The notes under the pieces are model-generated. The model was given only the letters and a program-made list of their open reading frames with translations. It did no database searches and was not told the origin of the DNA. This document shows positions 42,352 to 54,300 of a stretch of DNA of 64,000 nt, in pieces. The DNA comes from Kazachstania africana CBS 2517 (lineage: Eukaryota; Ascomycota; Saccharomycetes; Saccharomycetales; Saccharomycetaceae), in assembly GCF_000304475.1 (NCBI RefSeq), contig NC_018941.1, positions 558,001-622,000 on the forward strand, read 5' to 3'. Within the stretch, counting starts at the first letter, position 1. Every line of letters starts with the position of its first letter. Both the position numbers and the translations under genes were made by a program.

Positions 42352-45300
42352 TCAGGACGATGCCAAGTCTGTAAAATATTGACGTAAGATTAATGACAGC
42401 ATTTCTGGTAATTCACTGATGTCGTGAACAACCACATAAAACTCGAATGGGAAGCTGTCCAAATATTTGTTGATCTTCAACTGTTGATTACCATATTGGT
42501 CTGGAACGTAGGTAACTTGATTCATGTCCATGATTGACTCATTGGAACTGATACCGTCAATGATAACAAACACCAACATAATTTTCTTCTCTCTTGCTCT
42601 ACGTACTAATCTTTTTATCGTTTCATGGTTTTCACAAATACCATCGGAAATAATTATTTCTAGCTGCCATTGATCTGAGTTATTGTTGCCCAATAAACGA
42701 CCACGTTCGAAAATCTTTATGGATTCTGCGACAAGTCTTTCAACATCAGTCTTTGTATCTTTGAAATCAAACCATTGGAAAGCTTTGGCGCCAGATTCAT
42801 TACTGAATTGTTGATCAAACTTATGAACCTCTCGAAAGTGTTCACCAAATTTCACAATAGATAAACCGCCGGATTCTAATTGAGATAGTGTCTTAGATAC
42901 CAAACATAAACTATCAAACGCCAGTTTGACACATTTAGATTCACTCATTGATTTGGAGTTATCTAATGCAATCATGATTTGGTATTGCCTTTTACTTGGT
43001 TTAGTTCTTCTTAACCAAATTTTATCCTTACGGAATTGAGATGCAATGTAAGGAATTATACGCTTCATGTTTAATCTCTTACCAGTCTTGTAATCACCTC
43101 TTAACTTTGTAGCTAGGGTTGGCTCTAAAATCAACCTTAATTGTTCACCTAGTCTCGATACCAAATCAGCTGTAGAAATTTCACTCTTGCGCCAAATGTC
43201 ACGAGATTCTTCAATAGTTCTTGTCGGTGCCTCTTCATTAATTTCGTTTTCCTTGGCATCTAGGTCAATCTTATCCATCAATTCGTCCAGTTCATCTTCG
43301 TAAGCATTGTTCTTGAGAGTATTATTGTTGTTTGGATCTAGCAAATCCTCTTCAGTTTCCCTTCCGACACCAGCAAAGACACCTTTATTCAAATTATTTT
43401 GGCCAGCGTTGTCTGCTTCAGAAGTCTCTTCAAGTTCATTTTCCTTCTCTTCAACTACGCTTTCTTCATCAACCATTTCATAATCTTCCTTTTCATTAAG
43501 ATCTTTATCATTCATTCGATCTTCGTCGTCATCAATGGCCATATCTTCATCAACAGTTTGTAGCTGTTCCTTGGAAGCAGCACCTAGGGCCTGTGTATCG
43601 TTTTCTGTGTTAGCTCCTTCGGCATGTTCAAATTCATCTGGTCTCTGGCTAGCAAGTGGTTCTTGGGTCTTCTCATCCTCATTATTAGTAGCTTCCTTAA
43701 TTTCTTGTCTACGTCTATGATATTCTTTCAAACTATCACCCAATTGTTTCAGGGCCTCTTTGGCTTCTTGCCTTGAACTTTCGTTGGTGTCTTGCTCGTC
43801 ATTGTTTTCCTTATCATCTTGGTAAGTATTCATTGTCTCACCTGATGCACCAATATCCTCCTGTTCTTCAACGTCCTTAGCATCGGCACCCTCGCCCTTC
43901 GAACCTGATTGCTGCTGAGTAGCCGCATCAGTATCAACATTTTCTTCGTCAATACCGTTACCTATACCAGCTAGACCTTCAGCATTGTTCTCTTGGTCTT
44001 CATCAGCCTTCTGGTGTTCATCGAATTTACCCTCGTCTAATTCTTCTTCGGAATCGTTGGTATTTTCCATATCATGATCTTCGTTTTCTGTCACGTCATC
44101 AGGGTTCATTTCTTGGTCTTCCATATCATTAGAATTTTCGTCTTGGTCCATTTCTAGGCCTTCTTGTTCTGTCATTTCTTCAGACTCCATGTCTTCGTTT
44201 TGTTGTTCAACGTCTGAGATATCATTAGCTTCAGTATTATCCAAATTATCATCAGATTCATCGGGGCTTTCATTGTCTTCAATGTTCTCAGACCCGTTCT
44301 CCTCTTCATCGTCTTCACTTCCCCCATCCAAATCCATAACATCTGGAAGATCCATGGTTTCAGTTTCTGGAACATTTGTATCTAACTCTTGGCCTTCATC
44401 ATCTGCCCTGACTTCATCTTCTTGTTCACCAACATCATTTTCTTCATCAGCTGAATTCTGATCCTCTTGATCCTCTTGATCTTCCCCTTGCTCTTCTGGT
44501 CCATCAGGAGCATTAGATTCTTCATTTGTACCTTCTTGATCCTTTTCTTTATTTAAATCATCGTCGTCATTCTTATTTTCAGAAGCTTGTATGTCTTCAT
44601 CGTCATTTTTAGAGTCAAGGTTTTTATCAGAATTCTTTTCCTTGCTGTCATCTTCAGCTTCTTCATTCCACATTTTTTCATCAATTGCGTTGGGATCGTC
44701 GTCATCAATGTTGTCAATTTGTTTATCTAGTTCATCTTCGTCATCGAGCTCATCGTCATCATCCTTATCTTCTTGATCCGACGCTTCCTCCATTTCACCA
44801 GCCATGTCACCCTCCATCTCGACAGCATCATCCTTTTCATCTTCTTCATCAAATTCGTCCTTTTCTTTTTGATCTTTATTAGCAGTTTGAGCATCTTCTG
44901 TCAAATCTTCATCTTGCTCGATGTCTTTAGAATTATTCTGTGCACCTTCACCATCACCTAGACCTGTACCCTCATGGAGATTATTGTCTTCAACTTCTTC
45001 ACTTGGTGGCTCAGGTGAGCAAAGACCATTTTTAGCCAAATTCAATAATATATTGGACAAAATGTAGGTACCATGACTTGTAGTTACATAATAACTTCTG
45101 ACCTTCTCTAAAATACAGCGCGTTGTCATGAAATATTTATTGATTACTGGAAGAGTAAATGTCACAATAGCTCTGACGAAATCGGCCTTACTCGAAGAAA
45201 TGTCATTTTCATCGAGAAGTTGGCTAGCTGCCTCCAGATTTTTCAACACTGAGGAACTTGTCAAGATTTTAACGTACTTCATCAATTGTTTAGATGTAGT

Positions 45301-48300
45301 TTGTAACCACTTGTCTTCAGATTCCTCGACAGATTCGTAACCTAATTCCATCAACTTTTGGAATGAGAGAACAACCGAAGTGTAAACCTTACGGAATGCT
45401 TGATCAATATCTTGCAGTTTTACCTCTTCTAATTGATTGGTAAAGTCTGTATTGGAAATGTTGTGATCGTATATCCACTTGAGTAGTGTGTCATATACGA
45501 AGAAAGTATTTGGGGCCCTTCTCTCATTTAGTTTAGCTATGAAGTTAATCATGAAATTTTCGAATTCAGAGACCAGGAAGCTAGCATTAGAGTCCAGAGT
45601 TTTAACGTTAGTCATCTTGCTATGGAATGAATTCAATGTTTGTTTAGCCTCTAACAGGTACGTAGTATCAATTTGTTCAGCTGATGACGTTTCTATTATG
45701 GCTAATGTATGTAATGCATAGTTGATTAATTCTGGCAACCACCCACAGAAATGCTTCAATTTATTAACAGAAAAGTTCAACGAAAATGGTTTTATGAATC
45801 CCTTGGAGCAGCAAAGGTTTTCGAGGCTTCCACGAAGTTCTTTTATACTGTAATACGATTGCGATAATTCGTACAATGGAGCTCTGGTTGTGATTAAAGA
45901 AAAGACCAGGTTTTCTGCTATTGCCATACCTCTTTCTATTGTAAGGACAGGGATATCCTCAGCAGGATTTCCAGCGGAGGCTCTAAGACGAGGTAATAAC
46001 TCCAAGAGCTTGAAAAAGTAGAGATCAGAACCCTGCAAACTTGACAGACTGAATGAAACAGAGTTGGTTAGGATAGACGAAGTGGTGCTTTGAACCTTAC
46101 GTATATCTTCTCTAAAGTTGGTTTTTAGACCAATTCTTTTCAATTCTTTTAGAGCATCACTTAATAGCTTACTTTTCTGAGTCCGCAATGAGGCCAATAG
46201 TTTTTTCTTGTCTTTACTGTAAACATTTGGAGTTTCATCACGTAGTCTGTCAGCTTCTCTTCCAAACTCCTTTGCCAGAACTTCCAAACTTGGGTATTTT
46301 TGGTTAGATAGTTTAGTCATATAAACGTTCATATTGCTTTCTACGATATCAACGTTTTGTAGCACACTACTTCTGGAATCCCAACCAGGAATAGCTATAA
46401 CCATTTCTTTAGCGGCAGCTAGATCAAACTCAGGGAAGGAACCGAGACCTAAAGGTTGTAAAACTACTTTCTGACCTGGAATAAAAGATAGACCACCTTC
46501 AATCAAAGGTTGCACAGCGGTAGATAGAACATCCCTGTATTTACGGACGATCTTGTACAAGCTGTTATGAGAACGACGAGAGCTCTCCTTCAAGGCGTCA
46601 ATATTCACATCCTTCCAACTTGCTAACAAAATAACCTCTGACATCTCCTTATCTAACGCCTTACGACCATTCTTCAGAGTCTCTAAAATGAGAGGCTTGA
46701 ACTGTCCGTAAAATGATATCACATTATTTAAAATATGTGCAACCGCAGATTGTGACAAGTTCAGCAACTGAAGGTGCTTGGAAAAAGCTTCAACAAGTTC
46801 TAAACGGCTGACAAACTCACCATATGTGCTTTTACTGAAAAAGATATTCAAAGAAGACACCAATTGAGTATTGTTTTCTATCAAAATAGTATCCGGCTTT
46901 GCAGCATTGGCAGCAATAATTGTTTCATACAAGTAAAACCACCATTTTCCAGTTTTTTGTTTGAGTTTTTCATCTTCACTATTAAATAATCCGTTCCATG
47001 TGTGTAACTCTAACCTTCTCCAAGACACTATCAGATCTGTAATGTCTCTAATACAATTTCCTAAGGACACTTGAGAAGAAGCATATCTTTCCCATTCTGC
47101 CATAAATGTATATACTTGCTCCAATTTCTGTAATTGCTTGTAAATGGGGGTACTAGCTGGATATTCTAAAAACTCCTCGCAGATTCTGCTCAATTCGTTT
47201 AAAGTTGCATGCTCAGGCCATTCATTGAGATAACCGTAGACAATTTTCCAAATGGAGTCGATAACACTGGCAGCTTTTTGTGATTCAAACACAGAAGAGT
47301 CTCTGTAGAAATCTAATTTCTTCATGTCGGGATTTTGCTCGAATGAAGCAATTTCATTGGATAAAATGTTTAATACTGCAGTTAGATGAGAGTTGTCCAA
47401 CTTATGAGACTTGAACTTCTTTGATTCTGAGACCAGCAAATTTGCAATCTTGGAGCCTTTTTTCAAGATATCGGTAAAGTCATCTTGTGCCTCATCGTTA
47501 AATGTATCTGTGTACTGTCTACTGATAGCGTAGTACATTAGATGCATTTCTGATTCTGGATCACTACTAGCATGTTCATCAAAATCTAATGATTCCTCAT
47601 AATCAGGGAATAGTTCCCTCAAGCCAGCTTCAAAATCATCATTAGTTCCTTCATATTTGAAGGTCCTTTCTTGTGATTCAGACTCCTTTTCCGCCCTCAT
47701 ACGCCTTATCGACCATCTGGAATACAATGATTGTAGGGTTGCATCGAAGCATGGTAGCAATGAAATATCATTTTTATGAGCTTTGAAAAGTTGCATAAAG
47801 AATAATAAAATATTTTCTGTTGACGTATTGTCTACCTTCGCTTTCTTGCTGTATTCAATCAACTCGTTGAAACATTCATTTATTAGCTCGGTTGATGAAA
47901 GGATCAATGGATTAATGGACCACAATGACGAAATGTCAGTTTCCTTTAGCATTTCGGTTTTCGATTGCTTGAGAAGCTCAAAACCAAATTTTACACTTAA
48001 GACATATCCTGCAAAAATATCATTTAGATCAGCAAAAAACATATGAGCACCTTCTAAGCGTCTTAAAAAGTTGGATGTATTCTGTTGAAACATGTCAAAG
48101 CGGCCTTCTGTCATCCTATTCCAGGTATCAGTGGCGCTCAATAGACTAAACACTTGATCCTTGGAAACTGTAGAAACTAAAAATGCTGACCATTCATCAA
48201 AGAGACTGTCAACTGATTCATCAGGTCTGTATATCTTTGGTTTGGCAGGCGCATCTGTTGCATGAACTGTTTTAATAAATCTTTCAGTGAACATATTCTG

Positions 48301-51300
48301 ATCTCCATTAATAACTTCTCGGATTGCGATCCAGGTATTAGCTAACTCATCAGAATATGTCTTTTGTTTCGAAAAGATGTCGTGTATGACATAGTCATGA
48401 AGAGCAGGGTCATATGGTACATCCGGAGCATACAGTGTAATCAATGATACCCCAAACAAAATCCATGCCTTACCTAAGGAGGCCATTGATTGAACATCAG
48501 AACAAAGCTCAATAGCAGGTAATAAATAGTTCTGGAATACTTCTGAGAAGTAGGATTCAGTACTTTCTAGTACGATTGATCTCACTTTTTCTAATGGAAT
48601 AACATCTATATCCAGCTTAGTATGAATGCTGACAATGCGATTTATCCACTTCATCAAGATTGATCCTGATACAGCAGATTGATCATTCAAGATGAATTTT
48701 GAAGATTTAATAGTTGAGGATAGGAGCAGCTTGGCATCAAGAAGAGTCTGCTGAATGTGACCACCTGAAAAATCGCCAAATTGGTTTGACTTAGAAATAA
48801 TACTCTCAAAATATTGAGAGGTAAATAAAGATGTTACAAAAGATTGGTACGCACCATCAGATTCCACCCAAAGTAGATCAAAGATAGGTGGATAAACATG
48901 CTCCTCATTGGAATATTTGATCATTTGACGTGTAGACATAGATGACAAAGCACCGAGACCAATAAACAAATCTTGAGGAACATCACGACTATGATATAGA
49001 AGTCTCAATAAATTGTCAAATTCCTTCATAAAAAAATGTTTTCTCTTCCTTAAAAATTTGGAAGAGATTGTTTGCAGCTCATCTATACCTTTTTCAAGAG
49101 TAGAAATTATGTCCCTATTAACATTACTCTCATCTTTTAGCGTATCATCAAAAATTGTTCTAAAAAATTCGGTTAATGTAGCGATAGAAGCATATGATTC
49201 TGCGAACTGGCATTTTCTCACCTTATCAAATTTGTCACTTAGGGCTGCTACTTCTGTCAAAACATTCCAAGCATGTCTAGTAGATGGATATTTCCCTCTG
49301 AATGCTTCCCACAAAAGGGTGATGGATTGACCGCGCTGTAGACGTAAAGTATCTTCAAATGCCCTGCAGATTTCGGAAAATTCTGTGACTTGTAAACCTT
49401 CGGAGCGGGCAATGTTGCACCACTCCTCAAAAAGTTCCTTATAAACTCTTAGACGAGCCTCGTCTTTCAAGGAAGCCGTCTCCAGAGCACTTTCGATCAC
49501 AGTAAGCAAATTCCAAAATTCTTGATATGTCTTTGTCTGTTCGAAAAGAGGAATGTTACTAAAAGAGTATAGCAACTGGTCAACCAATTTACATAAGAAA
49601 CTGAATATTGGAATCCTTGGTACTAACTTAACTTGACGACCATTCGTTGCGGCTGCAGAGAGCTCTATGTAAGATAGTTCAGTTAATTTCCCTTGAAGTG
49701 AACGCAAATTGATTTGCTTCAAAGTATCAATAGAATTCAATAACACACGTGCTGAAGCAAAAAGATATAATGGCTCTGGGGAACAAATATTTTTTGAGAT
49801 TTTTTCGATCATTGGCAAGACGTAAACATTTAATAAGGGAAATAACGGTTGTGTACTGAGATTATCCTGCGCTTTATCGATAATAGAATAAATATTTGAC
49901 TCTGAAACTAAGCTGATATCGTTGATTCGATGCACAATCTTGTTTTCCACTAAGAAATTTAGGATTTCGTTCATATGTTCTAAAAGTGCAGTCTGCTCAA
50001 AACTGCGATTATTTGAGATATTAGTAACCCACTGTTGTACTTCACTCAGCTCATTAATTGGTAAAATACCCAGCAATGATTCAACAGAGATGCTGCCTCT
50101 TGAGTTGAGGATGACATCATGAATTTTAGAAAATGATTGAAAAGCTGATATATGAGCAGGAATGAAGTTTTTTAATGGACGCTTTTCTTTCAAATTGTTC
50201 AAGTGTAGACTACCAAAATATTGGTCAATTTCCGCACGTCCTCTGGTTTCCTTGTTGCACTTATAGCCTAAAGACAAAGCATCGAAACTGGAAGCTCTTT
50301 CTTTTAGATTATCAACAAAGACCTCGATACCTCTGTTTCTCATTGCTCTTGAAAGTTCGCCGTATTTAGGATCCATAGTTAAAAAAAGTCTGAAGTTTGG
50401 GTGAGGTTTTAATATACGCGGCTCTCCATTTTCTTGACTACATTCATTTATCAGCAATGTACCGTTGGTTTCCAAAAGAGAATTCAATCTATCCAGGACA
50501 GACGGGGAACAAAGATTGGCATTATCCAAGACTAACCAGTGACCTTGTTCAACTGCCTTTACAAGCATACCATTAAACCATTCAAACTTAACTGAGACGT
50601 CGGTTTCAACGATTTTGGAGAGCGCGACGATTTCTGAAGCTATTTTAGAAAGACATGCATTATCTTGCAGAGTAGAATAAAATTGCTGGAATGCCATTTC
50701 GAAGAGCGAGTAGGTTTTAGCAGTGATTATATTCTGATTAATGAATTGGAGGAGCTCCAGCCCAATAGTCAATACATCATAATGTTGCCCATGTTCCATT
50801 AACTTTTTAGTTAAAATTTCTCTCAATAATGGTTTTAATTCATCGATGATAAAGGAGATTTTCCTTACCATGTCTACTTGCTCATAACCACCAATAATAT
50901 CCATACTGTCAACATCGCTATTCATAGAAAAGATACTCACTTTTTGGCCAACAATTGAAGCCAAATACGTTACAATAGAAGTTTTACCAGAGTTGCTGGG
51001 ACCCACCAGAATTAAAGGCCAGTTATTGTTGATACACCTTAAGGCTGATTCATAGACAGAGATGTTACACTCAAGTGGGATCAGTCTGTCTGTCGTGGAA
51101 AAATGGTATAAAGGGTTCCTTGCAGAAATTTCTCTGTTGAATTGGACATAATCAGCGGTAATGCTGTGATAGTTCTCGTTTTTCTGATAAGCACCAAAAA
51201 TAGCATTAATAATTGACTCCGCTTGGTCCTTATCTTTTTCTGTACGGAATCTTTGCTTTACAATAATATCAACGAAGTCTAAAACATCCATCTCACTAGA

Positions 51301-54300
51301 TATAGATGCTTTAGTAAGTAATTTCAACCATCTTAAAGCATCTCTTAAATTGAATTCCCATGGAGCACCTAGAGTACCCCACTTCTTTTTCTTTGAAACC
51401 TCCTCTTCTAAGACGGACATTATCTGAATCATTTTACCGGACAGTTCGGCTTCCATATTTGGGTATAGATGTTGTGAGATAAGAAGAAGATCCTCCGTTT
51501 TCAACATGTCAACATACACAACAGTAAAACGGTTAACAAAAGATTTTGGCAGACCTTTTCTACCACCACCCTGGTATTGAGGATTTTGGGCGGCAAAAAC
51601 TAAGAAATTTGGATGACAGGCAAAAGATCTATCCAACTCAGGAATATAAGCTTCTCCACGATGATCAAGACATGCATTCAGACCTTCTAAGACGGATTGT
51701 GATGCTAAATTCATTTCATCTAGTAAAACCCAGTGACCCTGCTGCATTGCTCTCAAAAATGGCGCATCTTGCCAGACAAATTCTCCACTCTTTTCACCTG
51801 GAACATCTGAACCGAAAAGATCAATCAGGTCAGTTTGTTCTGACAGATTAATACGAGTCAAGGAATTACCTGTTAGTTCTGCTAAGGCAGTAATTAAACT
51901 GGTTTTACCAACACCAGGGCTACCTTCAAGTAACACAGGTTTATGAACTTGCAGTGCTCTTACAACTCTCATCAGGTTGGAAGATGTGGTTGGAGCTCTC
52001 ATGTTGAAGGAAGCAGCCTGACCATTTTTGTTATATCTGCTCAACTTGAAAGGACCGATTTGAATAGAATTTTCAACAACTTCCAGAGCAAACTCGCTTT
52101 GAATGGATGGAGTTAGATCCTGGCAGGCGAACTTGGATAGCTGCTTTATGCATTCCCTCTTGAGTTTGTTCAAGTTTTCCTCATCTTCTGCTAGATATGC
52201 GGTATTATTAGTCCCCAAAGTATCAACAAAAACCATAGAAGCACCATGAACTAGTAACGTGTATTCATTGCTTGTGCCATCATATGTACTGTTGACAAAT
52301 TCTACCCATGCCAAAATATCACGTAACGAAATAATACCATTTGTAGCGTCACCACCACCAAATTTCTTACCGAACCATTCAGAAAATGAGACTATAGCTT
52401 TTTCTAAATGTTTGAGTTCCGTTTTTAATCTGGATTGCACAATCAAACTTACATCGTTAAAATTTTCCATGGATGGCACCCAAATCTCAGTAAATCTATT
52501 CCTTAATGCAGGCGATAATTCCTTCTTACCGTAATCACCACCTGGGTTCATTGTGGCAAGAAATTGGAAACCAGGTTCTGCGCAAATCAAACTATCAGAT
52601 GTACCCTTTTCGGCTAATAATAGACTTCTTTCCGGTTCTAACACACTATTTAGTCTTTCTAAAACAGAGTCATCGGCAAGGGAAATTTCATCTAATAAGA
52701 AAAGATTACCTGTTTTTAGAGCATGGATTAAAGGACCGTCGCACCACTCAAAGAGAGCGTTCATATTATCCTGTAGTGTCTTGACAGATGAGAGATCTTC
52801 CGTACTTATAGCAGACTTGTCAAAATTTTTAAATTTCTCTAAGAGAGTATTTAAATCTTTTTCATGATGTTCCTGTAAAAGATCTTGTAAAAGATGTATT
52901 AATTTCGTTTGAACCTCTGCTTTGTTACGTACAGGTCTTTGTGCACCCAGAATATCGCCTGTTTCCGTATTTTGGTGGGCATTCAGAGTAATTAGTTGTT
53001 TTCCAAGGAATGACGCTAGCAACTGGCAAATAGTTGTCTTACCACAACCGGTTTCACCTACTAATAGAACTGGCTCATTATTTTTCAAACAGGAGGATAC
53101 TAACACTGCTAAACGACGAAGGCCCTTCGTCCATATCACAGAATCCTGTGATTCTAATTCTTTATCTTCCAGGCTAGCATAATAAGTATCCATGTCTAAT
53201 TTGACCTTCATCACTTTTTCTAACACTCTTTTTACTGTAATTTTTTCCTGAGGATTCCTACACCTTTCCGCCAATAGCATATAACCATTACTAGCAAGCT
53301 GTTCATACCCAACGGCATCTCTTAAGGCCCAACGGAAAAGATCACGCAACGTAGCAAAACTATTCTTCTTCTCAAATATCCTTGACGCGGATCTTTCTAT
53401 AGACAATTGGCGATATACCTCAACAATTTTCTTGGCATATGTAGGAGCAATTTGACAACGTTCACGTAAAATAATTTCTAATTCATCCTGTGGGATATCG
53501 TCAAAATGCAACTCCAAGAAACGATTTCTAAAGGCCCTTGAAAGCACTTTACGACCACCATATAAACCAGGTGGATTTTGTGTGGCAAAAAGCATGAAAT
53601 TTGGATGTGGATGAACGACTTCCTGGGTTTCTGGGATAAACAATTCTCTGTTATCATCCAATAGCCTATTTAAAGCTTCTAAAACGTCGGTAGGAGCCAA
53701 ATTCAATTCATCAAGCACAATCCAATAACCTTTCCTTAAAGCCTCTACTAGGACACCCTCTCTAAAGCATAGTTTCCCGGTATCATCTGCCACGTACGTT
53801 CCTAAATATTCTTGTAAGTCGGTATGCTCATGATTGTTAATACGAACAAACTTATGGCCAGTGATATCAGCGAGGTACTTAATCATACTAGTTTTACCAG
53901 CGGAAGTTGGACCTTGGATCAAAATAGGAAAACGCTTACTGAAGGTTGCTCTTACGAGATTTAACATATTTTTTTCAACGAATGGAGTAATGATATAATG
54001 GGGTTGAGCTATTAGTTGTTCATGCCCCTTTTCCATCCAATAATGTTTGAACTGAACATAATCAAGTCCAGGAGATGGAGGAACTTGCGATAGTACAGAT
54101 CTTGCGTTTTTTAATCTACCTAATGTGTATTCTTCAATAATAGGTAATAAAAGCTTTTCTGACGTTTGATCTAATAAAGTTAAAAAACTCATGCAAAACC
54201 CATCATAAAGGGCACGGCGTAGTCCATAGATATGTACTATGTCACAGGCATAAAGAAGAGTCCGAGTCAACGTACGAATACTAAAATGTGCCTTTTGATT

